From NCBI RefSeq assembly GCF_916618895.1, contig NZ_OU745391.1, forward strand, positions 1,922,001-1,986,000: DNA of 64,000 nucleotides. The letters run 5' to 3'. Made by a program: the position numbers and the translations under genes. Positions 1 to 7,344 of the stretch are shown here, piece by piece. The notes beneath the pieces were generated by a model. That model had not been told where the DNA came from, did not search any database, and was given only the letters and a program-made list of their open reading frames with translations. Numbering within the stretch: the stretch's first letter is position 1; every line of letters begins with the position of its first letter. The stretch comes from Pseudoclavibacter sp. Marseille-Q3772 (GTDB lineage: Bacteria > Actinomycetota > Actinomycetes > Actinomycetales > Microbacteriaceae).

Positions 1-191
1 TCGAGGCACCCGCATCCGTCACTCGCGCTCGCCGCAAACCCGCTGACGATATGGCCGTCATCGTGGAAGACCTCGTCAAGGTACTAGACCGCATCGGCGG
101 ACAGCTGCGCCGCGGTCAATACCCGCAAGGAGCTGCCGCGAGTAAAGTTGCGGCCATGCTGCGACGGGTAGCGGACGATCTTGATGCGTAG
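1..191 (+). CDS. CspB-like cold-shock protein, C-terminal part (cut by window edge)
   Basis: An open frame enters from the left edge and stops at TAG 189-191. About 62 residues are visible, including APPS-like 'EAPASVTRARRKPADD', then a helical stretch with 'VEDLVKVLD' and a tail 'AAMLRRVADDLDA'. This matches from memory the C-terminal extension of the longer actinobacterial CspB-type cold-shock proteins (about 127-135 residues), which follow the OB-fold domain. The RNA-binding RNP motifs lie outside the window, so the assignment rests on the tail and on the DUF3027 neighbour. The role would be nucleic-acid binding in the cytoplasm. Confidence 0.65.
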   Translation, partial: EAPASVTRARRKPADDMAVIVEDLVKVLDRIGGQLRRGQYPQGAAASKVAAMLRRVADDLDA

Positions 192-240
192 CGAACCGCG
201 CGGCAAGACCGAATCGTTTGCCGATCTCAAGGAGCACGCC

Positions 241-828
241 ATGACCGACGAGTGCGCCGGCACCGAAACAGACACGACTGCCGACGAACCGTCGGAGGCA
301 TCAGCAACCGCAATTGCGGCCACAGTCGATGACATCGCACCCTTGGCTGAGCTGCGGGCGCTTGCCGATCGCGCGCTCGCTGAGATCACTGCTCCCGGTG
401 ACGTGGGCGAGTTTGTTTCTGCGCAGATGGAGGCAGACTCGGTCGCCAAGCTGAGCTACGCCGTGCGTGTGCCAGGGTATGCGGACTGGTTTTGGACCGT
501 TCTGCTGACGCGCGTTGATGGCGCCGAGGCGACCGTGCTCGAGTGCTGCATGCTGCCGGGCGAGGACGCCCTCCTCGCTCCACCGTGGGTTCCGTGGGAA
601 GAGCGCTTGGCTGAGTTTCGGGCTACGCACGATCGGCGTGGAAATCCGCTACCGCAGGCGGATGATGAGCAGGCAGAAGAAACTGGCGACCAACCGCGCG
701 AGCGGGTACGCACGATGACGCGTACGCGAGTTCGCCGCCGTCGCCGTCGCGACCGCGAAGCGGAGTCGTCTGCGACCGCCGAACACGATGTCGCTGGGGA
801 TGCCGAAGGTGACTCCTCTTCGGACTAG
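241..828 (+). CDS. DUF3027 family protein
   Basis: This 195-residue protein has the DUF3027 signature: an aromatic core ('YADWFWTVLLTRV'), an acidic patch and then 'LLPGxDALLAPPWVPWEERL'-like residues at about 100-120. The C-terminal third is charged, with a run of arginines ('RVRRRRRRDR') and an acidic end. ATG 241 is preferred because AAGGAG lies six bases upstream; an ATG at 184 overlaps the preceding gene and has no such site. It follows the cold-shock gene on the same strand, a neighbourhood common in Actinobacteria. The molecular function is unknown, and the arginine run suggests nucleic-acid contact. The 3' end overlaps that of serC by four bases. Confidence 0.8.
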   Translation: MTDECAGTETDTTADEPSEASATAIAATVDDIAPLAELRALADRALAEITAPGDVGEFVSAQMEADSVAKLSYAVRVPGYADWFWTVLLTRVDGAEATVLECCMLPGEDALLAPPWVPWEERLAEFRATHDRRGNPLPQADDEQAEETGDQPRERVRTMTRTRVRRRRRRDREAESSATAEHDVAGDAEGDSSSD

Positions 829-1937
829 TCCGCGATCTGCTGCGCCACCCAATCGATTGCTGCAGCAAGCTGCCTGATGTCGTGTTCAGTAACTGCGGCG
901 AACGTGCCGATGCGCAATTGGTTACGGCCGAGGCTGCGGTACGGAGCAATATCGACGATGCCGTTGTCGGCGAGGATCGTTCGCAACCGCGCACCATCCA
1001 CCGCATCCGCTAGATCAAGCGTGACCACCACCTGCGAACGGAACTGTTTCTCAACGAATGGGGTTACCCACTCGCGTTCATCAGCCCAGGTGTAAAGGAA
1101 ATCTGAGCACGCACGGGTGTGCGCGTCCATTGCAGCCAAGCCGCCGTTGTCGAGCATCCACCGCAGTTGACTTTCAAACAGTGACAGCGAGGCAATTGCC
1201 GGTGTGTTGAGCGTTTGCTGTTTACGGGAGTTATCCAGGGCCTTCTTCAGGCTCAAGAAGCTAGGGATATAGCGGTCGGATGCGGCGATCTGTTCGATGC
1301 GCTCGATCGCGGCGGGGGAGACGATGGCAAACCACAGTCCGCCGTCGCCGCCAAAGTTCTTCTGCGGTGCAAAGTAGTAGACATCGCACTGGCTGATATC
1401 GACGTCGATACCACCTGCTGCGCTGGTCGCATCGATCATGGTGAGCGCTTCCGGTGCATCGACGCGAGTAATGGGAACCATCGCCCCGGTGGAAGTCTCG
1501 TTATGCGGGGTGGCATAGAGATCGATACCCTCGGACGTCTCTAGTAATGCGGCAGATCCCGGCTCGGCTCTACGAACATCGGGCGCCTGTAGCCAAGGGG
1601 CTGCGGCAGCGGCAGCGAATTTGCCACCGAACTCGCCAAACACTGCGGTCTGCGCTCGCTGCCGGATCAGTCCGAACACGGCCGCATCCCAGAACGCTGT
1701 TGAACCGCCGTTGCCGAGAATCACCTCATAGCCTTCGGGCAGGCGGTAGAACTCGGCCAGCCCCTCGCGCAGTTGTTGTACGAGCTGCTTCACCGGTGCC
1801 TGTCGGTGAGACGTGCCCAGAACCGTGCGTGCCCGTGCGTTCAGGTCGTCGATCTGGGCCTGTCGAACGAGCGACGGTCCCGACCCGAAACGGCCGTCGG
1901 CGGGCAAATACTGTTCGGGGATGCGCAGTTCAGTCAT
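825..1937 (-). CDS. serC: Phosphoserine aminotransferase
   Basis: This 370-residue class V aminotransferase converts 3-phosphohydroxypyruvate and glutamate to phosphoserine in cytoplasmic serine synthesis. The N-terminus 'IPEQYLPADGRFGSGPS' and 'LGTSHRQAPVK' are typical of the actinobacterial SerC subgroup. The PLP lysine sits in 'YYFAPQKNFGGDGG' near residue 195, and 'GNGGSTAFWD' binds the cofactor phosphate. The length matches the mycobacterial enzyme. It is convergent with the DUF3027 gene (four-base overlap) and divergent from the IdeR-like gene. Confidence 0.93.
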   Translation of the reverse strand: MTELRIPEQYLPADGRFGSGPSLVRQAQIDDLNARARTVLGTSHRQAPVKQLVQQLREGLAEFYRLPEGYEVILGNGGSTAFWDAAVFGLIRQRAQTAVFGEFGGKFAAAAAAPWLQAPDVRRAEPGSAALLETSEGIDLYATPHNETSTGAMVPITRVDAPEALTMIDATSAAGGIDVDISQCDVYYFAPQKNFGGDGGLWFAIVSPAAIERIEQIAASDRYIPSFLSLKKALDNSRKQQTLNTPAIASLSLFESQLRWMLDNGGLAAMDAHTRACSDFLYTWADEREWVTPFVEKQFRSQVVVTLDLADAVDGARLRTILADNGIVDIAPYRSLGRNQLRIGTFAAVTEHDIRQLAAAIDWVAQQIAD

Positions 1938-2080
1938 GTCTCTAGCCTACGGTGGCTCGTGGTGCGAAGCTCGCGTATCGGAAGCAGCAACGAGCGGTGC
2001 GCGCGCGATAAGCTCATGAGTATTGCTGCGGGGTAGCTGTCTTGTGGCGAAACGTATTCACTGTGGGAGAGGAGGGCGCG

Positions 2081-2791
2081 ATGGCGAACCTGGTGGACAC
2101 CACCGAAATGTATCTGCGCACCATCCTCGATCTGGAAGAAGAAGGTATCGTCCCCCTGCGCGCGCGAATCTCTGAACGGCTCGGTCACTCCGGGCCCACG
2201 GTTTCGCAGACCGTTGCGCGGATGGAGCGCGACGGTTTGGTTGAAGTCGCACCCGATCGGACGCTCGTGCTCACGGAGATAGGGCGAGAAACAGCAGTGC
2301 GGGTGTTGCGTAAGCACCGCATCGCAGAAGCGTTGCTTGCTGACCTGATCGGGCTTGATCTAAGTCTGGTGCACGAGGAGGCGTGCCGATGGGAGCACGT
2401 CATGAGCGATGAGGCCGAGGCGCGTATTTTTGCGATCCTTGGTGAACCCACGCACTCTCCGTACGGCACGCCCATCCCCGGCGTTGACGCGCTCTATCGA
2501 GACGCGGCGAAGTCTTTTCGCACCGGCGTGGTCGCGCTCGCCGATGTGCTGGCATCGGTTGAGGATGCAGCAACACCGATAGCGGTCACGGTGGCGCGGC
2601 TGGGTGAGCCCATTCAGGCTGAGGCACCGCTGCTTTCGCAGCTTTACGACTTTGGTGTGGTGCCAAGGGCGCGACTTGATGTTGTCGCAAACGGTGACAT
2701 GGTGCGATTCTCCGCTAGTGGGGATGAGGCCCTGGACGTACCGGCTGAGTTTGCGGCGCACCTTTATGTGCTCAATACCGCGACCACGTAG
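2081..2791 (+). CDS. Iron-dependent DtxR/IdeR-family repressor
   Basis: This 236-residue metal-dependent transcriptional repressor has an N-terminal winged HTH (about 1-70), a dimerization and metal-binding domain (70-140) and a C-terminal SH3/FeoA-like domain ending 'EFAAHLYVLN'. Counted from ATG 2081, every DtxR metal ligand falls at its classical number: M10, H79, E83, H98, C102, E105 and H106 (within 'HEEACRWEH'). The cysteine in the primary site points to an iron-sensing DtxR/IdeR type rather than MntR. A strong GAGGAGG site lies just upstream of this start. The expected job is Fe(II)-dependent repression of iron uptake; no target operator was identified here. Confidence 0.88.
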   Translation: MANLVDTTEMYLRTILDLEEEGIVPLRARISERLGHSGPTVSQTVARMERDGLVEVAPDRTLVLTEIGRETAVRVLRKHRIAEALLADLIGLDLSLVHEEACRWEHVMSDEAEARIFAILGEPTHSPYGTPIPGVDALYRDAAKSFRTGVVALADVLASVEDAATPIAVTVARLGEPIQAEAPLLSQLYDFGVVPRARLDVVANGDMVRFSASGDEALDVPAEFAAHLYVLNTATT

Positions 2792-2929
2792 AGACTGCCG
2801 CTTTCGCAGTCACGTGGCGCCCACATCCGGCTAATTCATCCCGACTCACTGCCAAAAGTAAATTCTGTTTTTTGGTCGTGACCAGGGAAAGGTTACCGAA
2901 TTGTAAAAATAGTTGTTATCAATGCGTGA

Positions 2930-3066
2930 CATTGCCGTGATGTTTCGTTACAGTCGTTTCCTGTCGACGAACACAAACGTGTTCACGCAGTCCCGGGGCA
3001 CCTTCCCTGCCACTCGGTACCGCGTCAAATAACTCAGGAGCGGGGGAGGCAGCAGCCTCAAGGTGC
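2930..3066 (+). promoter_or_regulatory. Possible c-di-AMP (ydaO/yuaA-type) riboswitch leader
   Basis: The roughly 290-base leader before the NlpC/P60 gene holds conserved-looking blocks: 'AGGAGCGGGGGAGGCA' (from about 3036), a small hairpin GGCA-GCAG-CCTC, then 'AAGGTGCGGAG'. The ydaO class carries AGCGGGGGA followed by a stem and a GGGGUGAAUC-like block, and in Actinobacteria it often precedes NlpC/P60 and Rpf wall hydrolases. The fit is partial because the second block diverges and the gene starts very soon after it. No intrinsic terminator is evident, so control would be at translation. Confidence 0.45.
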
Positions 3067-3079
3067 GGAGGGTCGTAAT

Positions 3080-4093
3080 TTGGATAACGTCACGCAGATT
3101 AACGAAGCGCCGCTGACTCGTCGGCAGGCACGCGAAATTGAGCGCCGCACCGGCGTGCGCCCGATCGCGAAGGCTCCGAGCAGTGCGTTCGTTAAGGACA
3201 CCGGCAAGATTGAGCGCAACGAGGTTGAAACACTCATTTCTGCAGTGCCAACCGAAATTCTTGAGAAGGCTGCTGCGCCGGTCGTTGCTGGGACTGAAGA
3301 TGCAGTTACCGATGAGCAGGGCCGCAGCCTGACGATTCGCGCAGCTGTTCCTGCTGCGCTCGTTGCTCAGCGTCGTCGCCGGGCTGCTGGCTCGTTTGCC
3401 GCAGCTGCTTCAGTTACCGCGCTTGCTGCTGCTGGTTTCTCGAGCCTGGCTGACGCGAACAACGTTGACGTTGCTGCAGCGGACCACAGTGCCAACCTAG
3501 TTTCGGCAGCTTCCTCCAAGGATGCGGCGTCGAACTCGGTTGCGCTCAAGGCTCCTTCAGTAGATGCCAAGGCGCTTGTGGCTGATGCCGAGAAGCTCGC
3601 TCCGGTCGAAAGCTTCGACGCCGAGTCCGTCGCAATGGCAGCTGAGCTTGACGCTCCGGAGCCCGTTACCTCCAGCGGTGGCAGCGAGGAAGCCGATAGC
3701 GAAGGTGACAACGCAGATAACGGTGCGAACATCTCAATCCCCGCTACCGGCAATGTGCAGGAAGCCATTGTTGCTGGTGCCATGGCGCAGCTTGGTATCT
3801 CGGGACTTGACTGCACCGATATGGTGCAGAACGCTCTCGCTGCCGCAGGGCTGACCACCAGCCGTTTCGACGGTGGTTACGACATGGGTGTGGAGAGCTT
3901 CTACCAGTTCGGTACGGTGATCCCCGCATCCGAGGCACAGCCTGGTGACCTCATGATCTCGCCCGGAAACCACGTTGCCATCTACATCGGTAACGGCCAG
4001 GCCGTGCACGGTGGTTGGAACGGTGCAGCCGATGACACGGTTATCGACGGTGTCAACACCTACTCGTACGACTACGTTCGCGTAAACGGCTAA
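3080..4093 (+). CDS. NlpC/P60-type cell-wall peptidase, membrane or secreted
   Basis: This 337-residue protein starts at TTG 3080 with GGAGGG eight bases upstream. The N-terminal 100 residues are charged ('LTRRQAREIERRTG'). A hydrophobic alanine-rich segment (about 112-137) is a probable signal anchor, and a low-complexity Ala/Glu linker follows. The C-terminal domain (about 228-337) looks like NlpC/P60: Cys245 in 'LDCTDMVQ', 'AQPGDLMIS', and His298 in 'NHVAIYIG' form the expected Cys-His pair. Such enzymes cut gamma-D-Glu-diaminoacyl bonds in peptidoglycan stem peptides outside the membrane. The possible riboswitch upstream would fit regulation of a wall hydrolase. Confidence 0.85.
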   Translation: MDNVTQINEAPLTRRQAREIERRTGVRPIAKAPSSAFVKDTGKIERNEVETLISAVPTEILEKAAAPVVAGTEDAVTDEQGRSLTIRAAVPAALVAQRRRRAAGSFAAAASVTALAAAGFSSLADANNVDVAAADHSANLVSAASSKDAASNSVALKAPSVDAKALVADAEKLAPVESFDAESVAMAAELDAPEPVTSSGGSEEADSEGDNADNGANISIPATGNVQEAIVAGAMAQLGISGLDCTDMVQNALAAAGLTTSRFDGGYDMGVESFYQFGTVIPASEAQPGDLMISPGNHVAIYIGNGQAVHGGWNGAADDTVIDGVNTYSYDYVRVNG

Positions 4094-4106
4094 TCAATCG
4101 TGTGTT

Positions 4107-4146
4107 CGACTGCGGGTGCCCCGATGTGGGCGCCCGCAGTCGTTTT
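4107..4146 (+). terminator. Rho-independent terminator after the NlpC/P60 gene
   Basis: A perfect 14-bp inverted repeat (4107-4120 and 4129-4142, CGACTGCGGGTGCC and its complement apart from wobble at the loop end) encloses a short loop and is followed by TTTT. It lies 13 bases after the stop codon. Confidence 0.85.
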
Positions 4147-4148
4147 CC

Positions 4149-4524
4149 GACGTCTTGGTGATTCTTACCGGATAGTGAACTCTGCGTTACGGCACTGTGC
4201 ATCGGCCCGTCGAGGACACGGTTGGTTCGTGATGGGTGATTACCATACCTTTCGTATGCACTATTCGGTGCCTACGCGAACGCAACGTTTGGAGCATTCC
4301 ATGTCCATGCCATCCACACACGCACGGGTGCGTAGCCCGCGTGTTTTGGGTGCGTGCTGTGGGTTTGAACATCATGTGCACCATGGAATAGCTCCGCTGC
4401 GCCCATCGAGCTCGGTTTGCCGGGCAATGGCGCGTGAATTTTCAAGGCACTGCAGTATTGCGGTGCCTTTTGTGGTTTCCGCGGCTCGTAAGGTGCGGGA
4501 TGCGGCCGAGAAGGGGATGTAGGG
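4149..4524. other. Intergenic region before the HNH gene, no convincing gene
   Basis: About 375 bases lie between the terminator and the HNH gene. An open frame ending just before ATG 4525 exists, but it lacks family features and normal coding character. A small hairpin (AAGGCAC 4444-4450 with GTGCCTT 4463-4469, then TT) resembles a weak terminator or attenuator. A dyad 'ATACctttcGTAT' occurs near 4247-4259. The region may be a long 5' leader of the HNH gene. Confidence 0.4.
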
Positions 4525-5034
4525 ATGCGTACGCTCGTGCTCAACGCTGGATATGAGCCAATCGCGGTTGTCAGTGACCGGCGTGCGCTTGTACTCGTGC
4601 TGAACGGTAAAGCGTCAACGTTGGAGGAGGATTTCGAACGGCCATTGCGCACGGTGCAAACCGAGTATGCGCGCCCGCGAGTGATCCTGCTCAACCGCTA
4701 TGTTCGCATCCCGATGGCCCGCCGAAACCCTGTTTCGCGCAAGGGAGTGCTGCGCCGAGACAATCACACCTGCGGTTATTGCGGGAAGTTCGCGAACACT
4801 ATTGACCATGTGCTTCCGCGTTCGCGAGGCGGCAAGGACAGCTGGGAGAACCTCATTGCATGCTGCCTGCGTTGCAATAACGTCAAGGGTGACCGGACCC
4901 CGGCAGAGATGGGGTGGACGCTTCGGCGTGAGCCCACGTCACCGAGTGTGCGTGGTTGGCAGGTGCGGGGCGTCGATCGCTGCGATACGAGCGAGTGGGC
5001 GCCGTACCTCGACCCGCACCGCCTCGTTGCCTAG
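4525..5034 (+). CDS. HNH endonuclease family protein
   Basis: This 169-residue protein begins 'MRTLVLNAGYEP', typical of the chromosomal HNH family widespread in Actinobacteria. It has Cys83-x2-Cys86 ('CGYCGK'), 'IDHVLPRSRGG' with Asp94-His95, 'NLIACC', and Cys114-x2-Cys117 ('CLRCNN'), which together form the zinc-stabilised HNH nuclease fold. The N-terminal 75 residues are a conserved extension. ATG 4525 lies downstream of 'GAAGGGGATGTAGGG'. The family is probably a housekeeping DNA-processing nuclease, but its substrate is not known. Confidence 0.88.
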   Translation: MRTLVLNAGYEPIAVVSDRRALVLVLNGKASTLEEDFERPLRTVQTEYARPRVILLNRYVRIPMARRNPVSRKGVLRRDNHTCGYCGKFANTIDHVLPRSRGGKDSWENLIACCLRCNNVKGDRTPAEMGWTLRREPTSPSVRGWQVRGVDRCDTSEWAPYLDPHRLVA

Positions 5035-5046
5035 ATCGGGGAGGGC

Positions 5047-5577
5047 TCAGCGTCTGTGAAGACCAGTCACCGCATCCCGATGGCGGGCGTTTGCGGGGAG
5101 TTGCCCCGAGTCGATCCGGGCCATCAGCTCGGTGTCGCGGGATGCGGCCGCGTAGTCTTCCATGCGCGTGTGCAGTTCTAAGCGAAGCGGCGCGTAGACC
5201 ATCGCTTCGAGCTGTGGAGCGAGTACCGGTGCGCGGTGCGCGAACGTCACTTTCCAGGTGACTCGAGTTTGTTCGCCCACGGGGGTGAAGTGCCAGCCTT
5301 CACCGTACTGTTCCAGCCACCACGGTCCCTTCACCATCGTGGCGCTAGAAAGTTGGCCCGGTAGCCACATGTCCTGGCGCAGGATCACCCGTCGGCCGTT
5401 ACGGACGCGCTCAAATACGAGGGTGCCTTCGCCAAGCTCGGTGGCGTCGCGTAGCAGCCAGCGCTTGAGTACCTGGGTGTCCCAACTCGTCCGGTCTGAT
5501 CCGAGCGAGTGTGCAAGGGCAAAGGCGCGCTCGGGCGAAAGCGCAACGAGCGCCGAAACTTCATAAGACTGAGACAT
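5047..5577 (-). CDS. SRPBCC (START/Bet v1-like) family protein
   Basis: This 176-residue protein begins with the SRPBCC pattern 'MSQSYEVSALVALSPERAFAL', followed by a beta-rich body ('GEGTLVFERV', 'WWLEQYGEGWHFTPV', 'TRVTWKVTFAHRAP') and a long C-terminal helix. These proteins form hydrophobic ligand pockets. No catalytic residues can be named, so a polyketide-cyclase name would be only by fold. It is convergent with the HNH gene and shares orientation with the AIM24 gene upstream of it, 41 bases away. Confidence 0.7.
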   Translation of the reverse strand: MSQSYEVSALVALSPERAFALAHSLGSDRTSWDTQVLKRWLLRDATELGEGTLVFERVRNGRRVILRQDMWLPGQLSSATMVKGPWWLEQYGEGWHFTPVGEQTRVTWKVTFAHRAPVLAPQLEAMVYAPLRLELHTRMEDYAAASRDTELMARIDSGQLPANARHRDAVTGLHRR

Positions 5578-5618
5578 GCATCCAGTGTATGAAGTCGGCG
5601 CTCGACTGCGGCTGCGCG

Positions 5619-6290
5619 TTAGCTGCTTGCTCCGAAGACGGGTAGCCCCTCGGAAGGCTGGATGATGACGAATCCGGGGCCGTGGAATGCGAGTTGGAAT
5701 GCTTCGCCTGAGCCGCGGCCAATGAGCGAGCCCATCTTGAAGTCGTTCTTAATGGTCGGGGAGAGGTTTGCCGACCAGCACACGGTCGCCTGCGGGTCGG
5801 TGAAGATTGGCCCCTGGGATGCATCCAGGATGAGCGGTGTGCCGTCGCTGACGACCGCCACCATGCCTGAACCGCCGATTTCAAGGTTGAAGAGACCGCC
5901 GGACATCAGACCCGCGTTTCCGAGCATGCGCGGTTCGTATTGCAGGGTGGCATCGAAAGCGAGTACGTGATCGGTGTTGAGCGTGAGGCCCTCGTTTTCG
6001 AGTTCCATGAGGAAGATTTCTTGGGCCTGGATGGCGAGCCACGCTTCACCCTGACCGGATACACGCATCAGGTTCTTGCCCTCGCCGGTGAACTGCTTCT
6101 TCAAGAAGTTTCCGAAACCGTTGGAGCCTTGGTGTGCGAAGTCCAAGTGGCCGCGGTAGGCGACCATGGCGCCCTTCTGCGCAACGATCTCTGGCCCCAT
6201 CCCAACGCGGAGCAACTTGCTCGATTCGAGCACGTAGCGGTCAGTGGATGGGTCGCGGTGGTTGTCTTTGTCGAAAATTGGGCTGCGCAC
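5619..6290 (-). CDS. AIM24 family protein
   Basis: This 223-residue beta-rich protein has the AIM24/TIGR00266-type repeats: 'AYRGHLDFAH', 'GEGKNLMRVSGQGEAWLA', 'FLMELENEGLTLN', 'GGLFNLEIGGSGMVAVVSDG' and 'AFQLAFHGPGFVIIQPSEG'. The family includes yeast mitochondrial AIM24. Its bacterial members are cytoplasmic proteins of unknown biochemical role. The length is near the family norm, and ATG 6290 is followed directly by typical N-terminal residues. Confidence 0.82.
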   Translation of the reverse strand: MRSPIFDKDNHRDPSTDRYVLESSKLLRVGMGPEIVAQKGAMVAYRGHLDFAHQGSNGFGNFLKKQFTGEGKNLMRVSGQGEAWLAIQAQEIFLMELENEGLTLNTDHVLAFDATLQYEPRMLGNAGLMSGGLFNLEIGGSGMVAVVSDGTPLILDASQGPIFTDPQATVCWSANLSPTIKNDFKMGSLIGRGSGEAFQLAFHGPGFVIIQPSEGLPVFGASS

Positions 6291-6443
6291 GGGAACCTCG
6301 ATTGCATTGGTGAGTTGGACAGCACCATCATTGCAATGTTCGTTGGGAGTAATTAGCGGCGTGAGAGTGAACCTGCGTCATTCGCAAGTTGCACGTCTGT
6401 GATCGCGCGCGGCGCGTGCCATTTGGCTACGATTGGATGCATT

Positions 6444-6515
6444 GCCTCCGTAGCTCAGTGGATAGAGCATCCCTCTCCTAAAGGGTGTGCGTGAGTTCGA
6501 TTCTCGCCGGGGGCA
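6444..6515 (+). tRNA. tRNA-Arg (anticodon CCT)
   Basis: A cloverleaf is readable: acceptor GCCTCCG with CGGGGGC (one G-U pair), D-arm GCTC/GAGC, anticodon loop CTCCTAA giving anticodon CCT, and T-loop TTCGATT in a five-pair stem with one G-U. The top anticodon-stem pair is T-T, so the molecule is slightly irregular. An integrase fragment and prophage debris follow directly, marking this tRNA as an attachment site. Confidence 0.85.
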
Positions 6516-6614
6516 CTCGCTCTGACCCGCCGACTTCCGCTTGTTTATGCGGAAGTCACAGGTCAAGGATCAACGAAAATGCGCTCCGTGCCCACATTTT
6601 GGCCACATTTCAAA

Positions 6615-6836
6615 TCACATTGAGGCACTGCGAGCCTCGTTGAGCGACGCCGCGACCAGGTCAAGATCGGCATCGAAAAGATCGGCGTAAGTGTCCAGCG
6701 TGGTAGTCGCGGATGAATGCCCAAGCATCCGCTGCACGGCCTTCACGTGCGCACCAGCGCTGATCGCAAGAGACGCCGCCGTGTGCCTAAGATCGTGCGG
6801 TGTCGCGTTCACCAGCAGCAGCATCACGTTCTTCAA
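6615..6836 (-). pseudogene. Tyrosine integrase, C-terminal fragment
   Basis: About 65 residues match the C-terminal half of a phage tyrosine recombinase catalytic domain: 'TPHDLRHTAASLAI' (HxLR arginine box), 'VQRMLGHSS' and the nucleophile region 'TTTLDTYADLF'. The core-binding domain and the first catalytic arginine are absent. The homology begins near 6812, where the sequence joins a coiled-coil scaffold-like fragment in another frame, so this is a deletion remnant. Its position 100 bases behind tRNA-Arg is where an integrase of a tRNA-targeting prophage belongs. Confidence 0.85.
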
Positions 6837-7005
6837 CTGCCTTATCGCGTTCTCCCGTGATCGTGTCGACTTGCTTACGCAGATCCGCGAGTTCGGATTC
6901 AGCGTCGCGCAGCTTCTTCCGCCACGTTTTCGCTTCGTTCCGCACCTCGCTCATCTGTTCCGCAGTGAACGTTTCAACCTGCTCGGTGTCATGCTGATCG
7001 GTCAT
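6787..7005 (-). pseudogene. Phage head scaffolding-like protein, N-terminal fragment
   Basis: This 72-residue frame begins 'MTDQHDTEQVETFTAEQM' and is nearly all charged coiled coil ('RNEAKTWRKKLRDAESELADLRKQ', shown only in part). Short phage scaffold proteins begin this way. It ends at a stop inside the integrase fragment, so the normal C-terminus is lost. A good start context (GAGGGAACAACT) precedes ATG 7005. The identity is from composition and context only. Confidence 0.5.
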
Positions 7006-7028
7006 AGTTGTTCCCTCCTGGGGTTGCG

Positions 7029-7081
7029 TGCCCCACTGCTTCGGGGCATGAAAAAACCCACCCCCAGGCGTGGGGATGGGA
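7029..7081 (-). terminator. Terminator hairpins between prophage genes
   Basis: Read on the minus strand, CCCATCCCCA-cgcc-TGGGGGTGGG (7080-7057, one mismatch) is followed by a run of six T, a standard intrinsic terminator downstream of the 72-residue prophage gene. A second small hairpin, TGCCCC/GGGGCA, follows at 7029-7048. Together they separate that gene from the scaffold-like fragment. Confidence 0.7.
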
Positions 7082-7089
7082 AAACTAAA

Positions 7090-7115
7090 TGACCGCCAAC
7101 TATCAGTGGCGGTCA
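7090..7115. repeat. Perfect 9-bp inverted repeat
   Basis: TGACCGCCA (7090-7098) and TGGCGGTCA (7107-7115) flank an eight-base spacer just before the terminator. It could be an additional RNA hairpin at the 3' end of the prophage transcript or a protein-binding dyad. Confidence 0.5.
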
Positions 7116-7125
7116 AAGAATTAAG

Positions 7126-7344
7126 TTACTTAGCTGCTGGTTGTTCGCGCTCGATCGCGGCAGCAAGCTCACGCTTCGCGTGTTCGATAGCGCCGTCATA
7201 CTTCCACGGTTCACCTGGCTTGGCCTCAGCGCGTCGCCTCGCGTAGAGCCATTCCAAACGGCGCTCACAGTCAGAAACCCTGTTATCAATGACGGCAGAA
7301 AGCGCCATGCTATTACCCTGAACCGGGCCAGCATTACGATTCAT
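7126..7344 (-). CDS. Small prophage protein of unknown function
   Basis: This 72-residue protein starts at ATG 7344 with 'GGAGG' upstream and begins 'MNRNAGPVQGNSMALSAV'. It has a basic helical middle ('CERRLEWLYARRRAEAKPGEPW') and ends 'AAIEREQPAAK'. Its first codons overlap the end of the extended head-protein/ART frame, the tight packing usual in phage operons. No family was recognised. Position suggests a virion-assembly or immunity partner of the upstream ART protein, which is inference only. Confidence 0.55.
   Translation of the reverse strand: MNRNAGPVQGNSMALSAVIDNRVSDCERRLEWLYARRRAEAKPGEPWKYDGAIEHAKRELAAAIEREQPAAK

Noticed and set aside
4100..4522. Protein-coding gene of 140 residues
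   Set aside because: Composition is not protein-like, it overlaps the terminator hairpin of the upstream gene, and no motif is visible.
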